From assembly GCA_018364455.1 (NCBI GenBank), contig JAGZLW010000003.1, positions 22,093-86,092 on the forward strand: a DNA stretch of 64,000 nt, written 5' to 3'. A program made the position numbers and the translations under genes. Below the pieces are notes generated by a model, which saw only the letters and a list, made by a program, of their open reading frames with translations, was not told the DNA's origin and did no database searches. Origin of the DNA: Streptococcus mitis (GTDB taxonomy: Bacteria; Bacillota; Bacilli; Lactobacillales; Streptococcaceae). Each line of letters begins with the position of its first letter. Position 1 is the stretch's first letter. Below, piece by piece: positions 36,421-44,030 of the stretch.

Positions 36421-37056
36421 TTGGAGTTGACTACCAAGCAGGAAAAGCAACTAGGTCAGACGCAGTGGTTTCATGCTACATTATTGAGACATTTAGAATC
36501 CTTAAAAAAAGGAATCGATGTTAAATTTAATTTAGGAAGTGAGCTAGACTTTGGACCTGGTTTCTATATCACACCTGACTTTGAACAAGCTAGAAAATTT
36601 ATTAACAAGCAAGTTGAAGTATTAAATCGAAGCACTTCTAATAATAATATTTTTGACTCAGAAGAAGAAGAAGTAGGAATTATAGTAGAATTTCGTATTT
36701 CAAATTTTATAGAAATTTTTAAGAACCCTGACTATCATTGTCACTATTTTGCAAAACATAAAAAGTCAGAGTCAGATTTAGATTTTGCTGAATTTGTCGT
36801 TCAAAATCGGGAAAATCCAGATGAATTACAACACCATTTTGATTTTATCTATGGTGTTCAGACTGATGACAATCCAACCCAAGCTTTAGCTCGTTTTCGT
36901 CAGAATGAAATTACAAAAGAAGAAATGCTTGCTGAGTTTAGAAAACCCTATTCTTTTAAACAATTATCCATTCACAACCAATCTTTTTGTGATATAATGA
37001 AAATAGAGAAAGTTTATCAATCAAAGACAGGAGAGGAGTTACAAAAATGGCAGTAG
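36421..37056 (+). CDS. DUF3990-like ADP-ribosyltransferase-fold protein, putative toxin
   Basis: A 211-aa protein from a TTG start, 8 nt after AAGGAAG. It shows the DUF3990 pattern: WFHAT (His18), DFGPGFYIT (Tyr49), DFAEFVVQNR (Glu124 a candidate acidic residue) and FDFIYGVQTDD. His, Tyr and Glu at these places resemble the H-Y-E triad of ADP-ribosyltransferases. DUF3990 genes are typically paired with a small gene (DUF3791-like) in toxin-antitoxin-like loci, and here a 75-aa gene overlaps the 3' end. The enzymatic role is inferred; no target can be predicted. Confidence 0.7.
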   Translation: MELTTKQEKQLGQTQWFHATLLRHLESLKKGIDVKFNLGSELDFGPGFYITPDFEQARKFINKQVEVLNRSTSNNNIFDSEEEEVGIIVEFRISNFIEIFKNPDYHCHYFAKHKKSESDLDFAEFVVQNRENPDELQHHFDFIYGVQTDDNPTQALARFRQNEITKEEMLAEFRKPYSFKQLSIHNQSFCDIMKIEKVYQSKTGEELQKWQ

Positions 37057-37274
37057 TATCGTTGGAAAATAATATTAAACTATATAGTTCAGAATTATTT
37101 CAAGCACTATTAAAAGCCTCTAATTATAAATTGGATGAGCGTATTGCTCAGACTGTTGCAGAAGGCTATGCTCGTAATCTAGATTATTCTGATCCTGAAC
37201 TGATGCATGTTGGTGTAACTTCGGTTGCTAACAACCTGCTTACAAAAATTAAACAAGAGTATTTTATTGTATAG
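37047..37274 (+). CDS. Small partner (putative antitoxin) of the ADP-ribosyltransferase-like protein
   Basis: A 75-aa helical protein (LFQALLKASNYKLDERIAQT) ending KQEYFIV. Its ATG overlaps the 3' end of the ART-like gene by 10 bp and is preceded by AGGAGAGGAG. A strong terminator follows, closing a two-gene unit. The toxin-first order is unlike classical TA pairs but usual for some ART modules. No DNA-binding motif is obvious, so it may neutralise by direct binding. Confidence 0.6.
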   Translation: MAVVSLENNIKLYSSELFQALLKASNYKLDERIAQTVAEGYARNLDYSDPELMHVGVTSVANNLLTKIKQEYFIV

Positions 37275-37281
37275 TATTTTG

Positions 37282-37325
37282 AAAAGCCACCGAAAAAGGA
37301 ATTACTCTTTAAGGTGGCTTTTTTA
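37282..37325 (+). terminator. Terminator after the ART-like pair
   Basis: Perfect 10-bp stem AAAAGCCACC / GGTGGCTTTT (37282-37291, 37313-37322) and a T-run. Confidence 0.85.
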
Positions 37326-37358
37326 GAAGTAAAGTTTAGGCTAGAAAAACAACAAACA

Positions 37359-37399
37359 ACGCACCAATTTTGGTGCGTTCTGCTTTTTTATGCTATAAT
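37359..37399 (+). promoter_or_regulatory. pezAT promoter and palindromic operator
   Basis: Perfect inverted repeat ACGCACCAA-TT-TTGGTGCGT (37359-37378). The -35 TTGGTG (37370-37375) lies inside it, and TATAAT is at 37394-37399 after 18 bp. The PezA protein and PezAT complex are known to repress their promoter by binding such a palindrome. Confidence 0.8.
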
Positions 37400-37426
37400 G
37401 GATTTAGAAAAATAAAGGAGTTTGCC

Positions 37427-37903
37427 ATGATTGGAAAGAACATAAAATCCTTACGTAAAACACATGACTTAACACAACCCGAATTTGCACGGATTGTAGG
37501 TATTTCACGAAATAGTCTGAGTCGTTATGAAAATGGAACGAGTTCAGTCTCTACCGAATTAATAGACATCATTTGTCAGAAGTTTAATGTATCTTATGTC
37601 GATATTGTAGGAGAAGATAAAATGCTGAATCCTGTTGAAGATTATGAATTGACTTTAAAAATTGAAATTGTGAAAGAAAGAGGTGCTAATCTACTTTCTC
37701 GACTCTATCGCTATCAAGATGGTCAGGGAATTAGCATTGATGATGAATCTAACCCTTGGATTTTAATGAGTGATGATCTATCTGATTTGATTCATACGAA
37801 TATCTATTTAGTAGAAACTTTTGATGAAATAGAGAGATATAGCGGTTATTTGGATGGAATTGAACGTATGTTAGAGATATCTGAAAAGCGGATGGTAGCT
37901 TAA
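37427..37903 (+). CDS. pezA: PezA antitoxin / autorepressor
   Basis: A 158-aa antitoxin. The start is the ATG at 37427 after AAAGGAG; the frame extends to 37370 but through the promoter. Residues 1-66 are an XRE-type helix-turn-helix (LTQPEFARIVGISRNSLSRY), which binds the operator. The C-terminal about 90 residues form the toxin-binding domain. The stop overlaps the pezT start (TAATG). Length and pairing match S. pneumoniae PezA, which lies in pneumococcal pathogenicity island 1. Confidence 0.92.
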   Translation: MIGKNIKSLRKTHDLTQPEFARIVGISRNSLSRYENGTSSVSTELIDIICQKFNVSYVDIVGEDKMLNPVEDYELTLKIEIVKERGANLLSRLYRYQDGQGISIDDESNPWILMSDDLSDLIHTNIYLVETFDEIERYSGYLDGIERMLEISEKRMVA

Positions 37904-38673
37904 TGGAAATCCAAGATTATACTGATAGTGAATTCAAACATGCTTTAGCACGGAATCTTCGTTCTCTGACAAGAGGAAAAAAGTCCAGTAAGAAACCTGT
38001 AGCGATTTTGCTTGGAGGGCAAAGTGGTGCTGGCAAGACTACAATTCATCGTATTAAACAGAAAGAATTTCAAGGAAATATTGTTATCATAGATGGCGAT
38101 AGTTTTCGTTCTCAACATCCACACTATTTAGAACTGCAGCAAGAATATGGCAAAGATAGTGTAGAATACACCAAAGATTTTGCAGGAAAAATGGTAGAGT
38201 CTTTAGTAACCGAATTGAGTCATTTGGGATACAATCTTTTGATAGAGGGAACTTTACGAACTATTGATGTTCCAAAGAAAACAGCACAACTCTTGAAAAG
38301 TAGGGGATATGAAGTACAATTAGCCTTGATTGCGACAAAGCCTAAGCTGTCCTATCTGAGCACCCTTATCCGTTATGAAGAACTGTACGCTATTAATCCA
38401 AATCAAGCACGCGCAACTCCAAAAGAACATCATGATTTCATTGTAAATCATCTAGTTGATAATACACGACAATTAGAAGAACTAGCTATCTTTGAAAGAA
38501 TTCAAATTTATCAACGAGATAGAAGTTGTGTATATGATTCAAAAGAAAATACAACTCCAGTAGCAGATGTTCTTCAAGGGTTACTCTTTGGGGAGTGGAG
38601 TCAGGTAGAGAAAGAGATGCTTAAATCTGGAGATGAAAGATTGAAAGATTTAACTAATCGAAATGGTTGTTAG
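37903..38673 (+). CDS. pezT: PezT zeta-family toxin
   Basis: A 256-aa zeta toxin: a kinase that phosphorylates UDP-N-acetylglucosamine precursors, poisoning cell-wall synthesis and causing lysis when PezA is lost. Walker A is GGQSGAGKTT (37-46 region), the substrate-binding IIDGDSFRSQHP follows, and IEGTLRT is the second catalytic region. It is translationally coupled to pezA by a one-base overlap. A hairpin with T-run follows. The sequence looks complete. Confidence 0.92.
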   Translation: MEIQDYTDSEFKHALARNLRSLTRGKKSSKKPVAILLGGQSGAGKTTIHRIKQKEFQGNIVIIDGDSFRSQHPHYLELQQEYGKDSVEYTKDFAGKMVESLVTELSHLGYNLLIEGTLRTIDVPKKTAQLLKSRGYEVQLALIATKPKLSYLSTLIRYEELYAINPNQARATPKEHHDFIVNHLVDNTRQLEELAIFERIQIYQRDRSCVYDSKENTTPVADVLQGLLFGEWSQVEKEMLKSGDERLKDLTNRNGC

Positions 38674-38700
38674 AGTTAGAATTTTTCTGTCTAACTTTTG
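38674..38700 (+). terminator. Weak terminator after pezT
   Basis: GTTAGA / TCTAAC stem followed by TTTT. Confidence 0.5.
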
Positions 38701-38744
38701 GGGTACAATTCATTATAAATAAGTTTGTATTATTCAATTAATAA

Positions 38745-38797
38745 TTCACCAATTATCGTTTAACATGATATAATGAAGATAAGTAAAGACGATAATT
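38745..38797 (+). promoter_or_regulatory. CBASS operon promoter flanked by an inverted repeat
   Basis: Extended -10 TGATATAAT (38766-38774) with a possible -35 TTCACC (38745-38750, 18-bp spacer). The arms AATTATCGT (38751-38759) and ACGATAATT (38789-38797) form a perfect 9-bp inverted repeat around the -10 and start site. The downstream arm would lie in the mRNA leader just before AAGGAGGG. Confidence 0.6.
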
Positions 38798-38810
38798 TAA
38801 GGAGGGACAC

Positions 38811-39833
38811 ATGCCAACTTTACAGTCACAGTTTATTAAATTTCACGAAACAATTAAGCTAGACGCTGACGATAAAAAGGTATTAATTGACAAACGTAAA
38901 GAAGTTGAAGAAGCAATAAACAAAGGTGTTTCAGGATTTGGAAAAAGCTTTTTCAACCAAGGAAGTTACTCAACTTACACGGGTATTTTGCCAATCGATG
39001 AAGGAGATTATGATTTAGATAGAGGTTTAAAAATAGATGTTGATAGACAATCGCATTCTCCTAAAGAGGTAAAGAAGTTTATTTTTGATGCATTAGCTTC
39101 CGAATTTGGGGAAAATAGTGTCAAAGTAAAAAATCCATGTGTGACAGTATCATTCCCTGAAGATAATGTTCACATTGATATAGCGGTGTATTGTACTGAA
39201 AATGATAACTATTTTTTAGCTAGAGGAAAACTTAATAGTACTGACGAAAACATTAAATGGGAGGAAGCTGACCCTGTAGAATTAACTAAAGAAATTAATA
39301 ATGCTATGGAGAACTCCGAAGACAGAAACCAATTTCGGAGAGTAATTCGTTACTTAAAAAGATGGAAAGATCTCAAATTTAAAAATCAAGATAATAGACC
39401 GACAGGTATTGGGATCTCAGTTTTTGCTATTAATAATTTTTCTGTATCCAAAAAAGTAGACTATTTATCCGGGAAAACCACTTATGATGATATTTCAGCT
39501 TTAAGAAACTTAATAAATACTATGATTAATTCATTTTCGGATAGATATGATGTTGAAAGAAAATTATTTTATCCGAGATTAGAGATTATATTACCTGTTA
39601 AGCCAAATACTGATGTATATGAAAAGGTATCAAATATACAAATGGAAGATTTTAAGAATAAATTAGAAAAATTAAGAACCTCACTAGATGAGGCAATAGA
39701 AGCTACTGATTTAAGTGAGTCTACAAAAATATTAAGTAAACAGTTTGGTGACGATTTTCCTATTATTGAGCAAAATGAGACAGCAGAAAACTTTGGTACT
39801 AAGGCTATTATCAGTGATTATCCAAGTGCTTAG
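38811..39833 (+). CDS. CBASS CD-NTase (cyclic oligonucleotide synthase)
   Basis: A 340-aa nucleotidyltransferase of the SMODS/CD-NTase type. On phage infection it would make a cyclic di- or trinucleotide that switches on the effector. The core has GS at 51-52 (NQGSYSTYTG), the metal-binding EGDYDLDRG (Asp66/68/70) and the third acidic residue in HIDIAVY (Asp123). The helical C-terminal lid follows. AAGGAGGG precedes the ATG. It is first of four genes in classic type II CBASS order. The product nucleotide cannot be told from the sequence. Confidence 0.88.
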   Translation: MPTLQSQFIKFHETIKLDADDKKVLIDKRKEVEEAINKGVSGFGKSFFNQGSYSTYTGILPIDEGDYDLDRGLKIDVDRQSHSPKEVKKFIFDALASEFGENSVKVKNPCVTVSFPEDNVHIDIAVYCTENDNYFLARGKLNSTDENIKWEEADPVELTKEINNAMENSEDRNQFRRVIRYLKRWKDLKFKNQDNRPTGIGISVFAINNFSVSKKVDYLSGKTTYDDISALRNLINTMINSFSDRYDVERKLFYPRLEIILPVKPNTDVYEKVSNIQMEDFKNKLEKLRTSLDEAIEATDLSESTKILSKQFGDDFPIIEQNETAENFGTKAIISDYPSA

Positions 39834-39841
39834 ATACGAGT

Positions 39842-41608
39842 ATGTTAGAAAAAAAAGAAATATTCCAAATGTACTTTGAAAATATACATTCAGAGAGATT
39901 TGAGTCTAAAGATAAAGAATGCTACTTTTATCAATATAAAAAATTCACCTTAAAAATTATCGTTTCTAATGACTTTCCCCACTCACTTCCTGAATTTTAT
40001 CTTTCAAATTATATGGCTTTTAATAAATGGTATAGCCATGTCGGTTCCGAAGGGAAATTGTGTTACATTTCAGAAGATAATTTAATCTGGGACTTTAACA
40101 ATCCATGTGGATTATTGAAAGATTGCTGTGAAAAAGTAAAGGAATTATTGGATAGTTGGGATACACCAAAAATGATTGAAGATCTCAGACAAGAGTTTCT
40201 ATCATATTGGCAGATTAGTTGTTTGAATTCAAAAACAAAATATATATCCATTCGAAGTTACTTATCCAGGGTCGGTTCATTTGAAAAACATGAATTAGTT
40301 CTATCGAATCAGAATGGCTATCTTTTTAATTATGGTTCACAACTCAAAGAGAGTGTTGCGCCACATTCTAAAAAAAGCAGTGATGTTTATATACTTCCAC
40401 TTAAAGATTCAACTTCTGTGATTCCTCCTAATCCCCTGAACGAACTAACAGAAGCAACATTTAAGAAAATGATTACAGGAAATCTATCTTCGAGGGTTAG
40501 ACGTCGCTTCCAAAAGTGGTGTAAAACGAAACGAAAGTCATTCATATTAATTGTATCACTTCCTATATCTGATAATGATTTTGTTTTGTTTGGTGCGAGT
40601 TTTGAGTCTAGAACTTCGAAATATCCATTTAAATTTGATAATAAGGTACCACAAAAAAATAAAGGTAGAAAAAAAATTGGTTCTAAGGAGAAGAAATCAA
40701 AAAATGGAAGTTTTAAGATTACTCCAGTATATATTACAAGATTCGACAAGGAGTATAGAGTGAGTAGGACATCCCAAGAATATGATTTTCTTAATAAAAA
40801 AGTAGTAATTGTTGGACTTGGATCTGTAGGATCGTTTGTTGCAAATAATTTATCTAAAATGGGTATAGCGAAACTTCTTTTAATAGATCCTGATTTTTTA
40901 ACAGTAGATAACATTTCAAGGCACTATTTAGGTATCGATAGTGTAATAGACAATATTCAAAAAGTAGATGCTTTAGAAGATAGATTGAAAAAAGAAAATC
41001 CAGATTTAGAGATTGAATGTGAGGGTATCCGATTTCAAGAAATAGTTCGGAAGAATCCAAATTTATTTCATGAATATGATTTTGTTTTTTCTTGTGTCGG
41101 AGATACTAAAACAAATTTTGAAATTAATCATTTTTTTAGAAAGATTGGTAAAACGGTATTGTATTGCTGGTTAGATCCATATGGAGTTGGGTATCATAAC
41201 CTACTAGTTTCTCCACCAAATAATGGATGCTATATGTGTATGAATTATGAAAACGGATATCTTGTTAATAATAGGGCCTCTTTTGCAGAGGAAAATCAAA
41301 TATTTGAAAAGCGTTTAGCCAGTTGTTATTCTTCGTTTATTCCTTATAATGTTATTGCACCTAGTTCTTTGGCAAATAAAGCTATAGAAGTATATTTACA
41401 GTACTTGGATGGGGAATTTTCTTCTGAAAACAGATTAATATCAGAAATTGGTTCAAATAAACAGTTTGGAAAAGAAGGATTTACATATAGTGTTCGATAC
41501 TACAATTGTTTAAAGAACAGTGATTTATTAAATGTTGCTTTAAGAACAAATACATCTTGTCCAGAGTGTAACGGAGATTATAAAGTTGATATATGTAAAT
41601 CTGAATAA
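39842..41608 (+). CDS. cap2: CBASS Cap2: fused E2-E1 ubiquitin-transfer-like enzyme
   Basis: A 588-aa protein. The N-terminal E2-like domain (1-110) has a candidate catalytic Cys74 (EGKLCYI). A linker domain (about 140-300) is followed by an E1/ThiF adenylation domain (about 315-530) with the nucleotide loop VGLGSVG (324-330) and a candidate thioester Cys495 (LASCYSS). Cys pairs at 463/466 and 573/576 suggest a zinc site. In type II CBASS, Cap2 conjugates the CD-NTase C-terminus to cellular targets and primes it. It starts 8 bp after the CD-NTase stop with a poor ribosome site and ends 23 bp inside the next gene. Confidence 0.88.
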   Translation: MLEKKEIFQMYFENIHSERFESKDKECYFYQYKKFTLKIIVSNDFPHSLPEFYLSNYMAFNKWYSHVGSEGKLCYISEDNLIWDFNNPCGLLKDCCEKVKELLDSWDTPKMIEDLRQEFLSYWQISCLNSKTKYISIRSYLSRVGSFEKHELVLSNQNGYLFNYGSQLKESVAPHSKKSSDVYILPLKDSTSVIPPNPLNELTEATFKKMITGNLSSRVRRRFQKWCKTKRKSFILIVSLPISDNDFVLFGASFESRTSKYPFKFDNKVPQKNKGRKKIGSKEKKSKNGSFKITPVYITRFDKEYRVSRTSQEYDFLNKKVVIVGLGSVGSFVANNLSKMGIAKLLLIDPDFLTVDNISRHYLGIDSVIDNIQKVDALEDRLKKENPDLEIECEGIRFQEIVRKNPNLFHEYDFVFSCVGDTKTNFEINHFFRKIGKTVLYCWLDPYGVGYHNLLVSPPNNGCYMCMNYENGYLVNNRASFAEENQIFEKRLASCYSSFIPYNVIAPSSLANKAIEVYLQYLDGEFSSENRLISEIGSNKQFGKEGFTYSVRYYNCLKNSDLLNVALRTNTSCPECNGDYKVDICKSE

Positions 41609-42050
41609 TAAATCTCGAATTGTAATACCATCTGATATTTTTAATTCATTGCTAAAGTTTAGGCAACTTGGTTTGGAACCTGAAGCAGGTGGTATTTTTG
41701 TTGGTAAGAGACTTTTAAATAATTCGATACTTATTATAAATTTTTCAGAACCACAGGATAATGATGTAAGAAGTAGATTTAAATTCTCAAAAACTTCTCA
41801 AAACCACCAGAAATTTGCAGATGATTATTTTGATAAAAGTTCAGGTTTTATAAGTTTAATTGGGGAATGGCATACTCATCCCGAAGATATCCCTACTGCA
41901 TCTTTTGTTGACATTAACTCATGGGAAAAAATTATATCAGATAATGATGACAGATTATTCTTTTTGATAGTTGGAATTCGAGCTGGTAGATTCTACTTTA
42001 AGGAATCAAATAAGTGGCAATCCACTCTAATCTATTTTAAGGATGTATAG
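41586..42050 (+). CDS. cap3: CBASS Cap3: JAMM/MPN isopeptidase
   Basis: A 154-aa deubiquitinase-like metallopeptidase that would undo Cap2 conjugation. JAMM zinc motif: Glu33, His96 and His98 (EWHTHP), Ser106 and Asp109 (SFVD). The start is a TTG at 41586, inside the Cap2 gene, with GGAG 9 nt before it; no ATG in this frame is better placed. Overlap and order fit type II CBASS. Confidence 0.88.
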   Translation: MIYVNLNNKSRIVIPSDIFNSLLKFRQLGLEPEAGGIFVGKRLLNNSILIINFSEPQDNDVRSRFKFSKTSQNHQKFADDYFDKSSGFISLIGEWHTHPEDIPTASFVDINSWEKIISDNDDRLFFLIVGIRAGRFYFKESNKWQSTLIYFKDV

Positions 42051-42056
42051 ATACGC

Positions 42057-42911
42057 ATGAATCGAAAAAATAAATTATTTAAGAAATACTTTTTTTGGTC
42101 TCAAAAATTTTATTTACCATTAGTATTAATTTTTATATTTCCAATTCTGATTTGCTGTTTGATTGGGAAAAGTTTGACCCTAGTTGAAGTTGAAAAAATA
42201 TCAAATACCAATTTTTTTACAAGAGCTATTTTTGAAATAATTCCTGATAATTCTAACGCTACTTATATAGTTCTTTATGTATTAATCTCTACTTCATTAT
42301 TGATGATTTTTAGAAAAAAAAACGCGGAACGAACATTTAATGATGGTCATTCTGTATATCTTCACAACTGTTATAAAAGACTGTGGATTGCAGCAAATTT
42401 ATTAGGTTATCGAAAGTTACAACTTATAGGTGTCTCAATACCAATGCAGTTTGAACTTATTAATAATGGAGTTTTTTCAGAGTTTATCTCTGAATCATCA
42501 GTTGTTCAATATGATGAATTTAAAGGAGAAATTATTGTTGAGTATCTAATTGAAAACAAAAAGAATAAAGTTGTAAATTTATTAGTATGTGATACATATG
42601 ATATTCCTATAGAAAAATTAGCACCTGACTATTTGGAAAATACAACAGTAAAAATTTCATCGCAAAGAAATTATAGTGGTAACAGATATAACAATCCTCT
42701 ATTAGTTAGTACAGTTCGAGAAGAGGTACAGAAAATAGTTAACACCTATAATGAGGTTAATCTATTCATGACAACAAATCCATTAAATACACAAGGAATT
42801 GTAGGAAAAGCATTTTTAACATTAGATAGATCAGGTTTTGATAAAGTCTCAGTTATACAGATGGATGATACAAAAATTTACAAAGCTCCATTTGTAATAT
42901 ACGAAAATTAA
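42057..42911 (+). CDS. CBASS effector: two-TM membrane protein with a putative nucleotide-sensing (SAVED-like) domain
   Basis: A 284-aa protein. Two membrane helices lie at about 19-37 (LPLVLIFIFPILICCLIG) and 69-85 (TYIVLYVLISTSLLMIF), followed by a soluble alpha/beta domain of about 175 residues. The late segment VNLFMTTNPLNTQGIVGK weakly recalls the HLF...P...G pattern near the end of SAVED domains, so a Cap14-like TM-SAVED effector is my best guess; a Cap15-like barrel or a new sensor are alternatives. On binding the cyclic nucleotide it would oligomerise and damage the inner membrane. It is the last gene of the operon, and a terminator follows. Confidence 0.7.
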   Translation: MNRKNKLFKKYFFWSQKFYLPLVLIFIFPILICCLIGKSLTLVEVEKISNTNFFTRAIFEIIPDNSNATYIVLYVLISTSLLMIFRKKNAERTFNDGHSVYLHNCYKRLWIAANLLGYRKLQLIGVSIPMQFELINNGVFSEFISESSVVQYDEFKGEIIVEYLIENKKNKVVNLLVCDTYDIPIEKLAPDYLENTTVKISSQRNYSGNRYNNPLLVSTVREEVQKIVNTYNEVNLFMTTNPLNTQGIVGKAFLTLDRSGFDKVSVIQMDDTKIYKAPFVIYEN

Positions 42912-42974
42912 TAGGAAATCAATGGTTGAGAATTGTAAAACTATTCTTAGTGTTTTATTGCAATTATTTTTTAG

Positions 42975-42996
42975 AGAGCCACCTGGCTCTTTTTCT
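42975..42996 (+). terminator. Terminator of the CBASS operon
   Basis: AGAGCC-ACCT-GGCTCT stem-loop (42975-42990) followed by TTTTTC. Confidence 0.8.
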
Positions 42997-43079
42997 TATT
43001 TTTTTTGATGTTGTGATACCTTTTCCAAATCATCCTTGTTATCCTAATACCATTCCTAAGAAAATCGATCCTTGATTTT

Positions 43080-43272
43080 TCTCTGGGGGTTTGGGGGTGA
43101 AGCCACCAAGTTATCTTATCGTTGGCTGTCAAAACTGGAAGGTTTTGGTCGGTTGGCGATATGATTTTTGGGATATTGTGGACACAATATCTGAGCTCGC
43201 AAAGACCGAACAAGAAGCAAGTGAGGTATTTAGGAAGCGTACTGACAATGTGAGGTAGACTTACATTGTCAG
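43080..43272 (+). other. Probable origin of transfer (oriT) region
   Basis: A non-coding stretch directly upstream of the MobC-like and relaxase genes. It has a G-rich run (CTGGGGGTTTGGGGGTGAAG, 43083-43102), a hairpin GATATTGT-GGAC-ACAATATC (43172-43191), and a 10-bp inverted repeat CTGACAATGT / ACATTGTCAG (43242-43251, 43263-43272). Position and inverted repeats fit an oriT; the nick site itself cannot be fixed. The last repeat is 28 bp before the mob gene and may instead be a MobC operator. Confidence 0.55.
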
Positions 43273-43300
43273 ACAAGTAGAATATTGAAGGGATATCAGA

Positions 43301-43660
43301 ATGGGACAAGAAATTAAGTCAATCCGAAAGCAATTTAGAATCACGAGACAAGAAGAAAAACAGATAAAAGAAATGATGAGGGAACAAAAAGTGGATAGTT
43401 TCTCAGAATTTCTTCGTCAAAATTTATTGAAAAAGAATTATCAGGATAGAATTTTTGAAAGTTGGTTCACCTTCTGGCATTCTCAAAAGCTGGAACAAAT
43501 CAGTCGTGATGTTTATGAGATTTTAATCTTATCAAGGGCAGAACATCAAGTCACCCAAGAACATGTATCCATTCTCTTAACCTGTGTTCAGGAATTGATT
43601 CAAGAAATAGGGAACTCCATTCCTCTTAGTCAAGACTTCCGTAAAAAATACATGAGGTAG
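43301..43660 (+). CDS. MobC-like relaxosome accessory protein 1
   Basis: A 119-aa protein with an N-terminal DNA-binding pattern: FRITRQEEKQIKEMMREQK then DSFSEFLRQNLL, the ribbon-helix-helix style of MobC-type proteins. A helical tail follows. It probably binds oriT and helps the relaxase. GAAGGG precedes the ATG. It is followed by a second, related protein after 4 bp. Confidence 0.7.
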   Translation: MGQEIKSIRKQFRITRQEEKQIKEMMREQKVDSFSEFLRQNLLKKNYQDRIFESWFTFWHSQKLEQISRDVYEILILSRAEHQVTQEHVSILLTCVQELIQEIGNSIPLSQDFRKKYMR

Positions 43661-43664
43661 GCAA

Positions 43665-44030
43665 ATGGAAAATCGTTACCGAACTAAGCTAAAGAAAGTT
43701 TTCCTATCTGATAGCGAATTGAGTCGGTTGAAACATTGCATCGATCAAAGCGGTTGTCAATCTTTTTCAGAATATGCTAGACGAACCCTACTTGACCCTG
43801 GTATGAATTTCATCACCATTGATACAACTGGTTATCAAGATTTGATATTTGAGTTGAAGAGGATTGGTAATAACATCAACCAGATTGCCCGAAGTGTCAA
43901 TCAATCTCAGTTGATTTCAAGTGAAGAATTGCAAGACTTGAAAAAGGGAATCTATGACTTGATAAGTGAGGTAGAGAAAGAGTTTAGTGTTCAAGCAAAA
44001 AAGTTGAGGGAGTTTTATGGTCATCACTAA
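43665..44030 (+). CDS. mobC: MobC family relaxosome protein
   Basis: A 121-aa protein: VFLSDSELSRLKHCIDQSG, then SFSEYARRTLLDPG, then the characteristic ELKRIGNNINQIARSVNQ helix of the MobC family. It would load the relaxase at oriT. Its 3' end overlaps the relaxase start by 14 bp, showing coupled translation. Confidence 0.85.
   Translation: MENRYRTKLKKVFLSDSELSRLKHCIDQSGCQSFSEYARRTLLDPGMNFITIDTTGYQDLIFELKRIGNNINQIARSVNQSQLISSEELQDLKKGIYDLISEVEKEFSVQAKKLREFYGHH

Noticed and set aside
40387..40914. 175-aa reverse-strand frame
   Set aside because: Entirely inside cap2 on the opposite strand; cap2 has clear E2/E1 motifs and a consistent frame.
42971..43309. 112-aa reverse-strand frame
   Set aside because: Runs across the terminator and oriT inverted repeats, with no ribosome site and no recognisable sequence.
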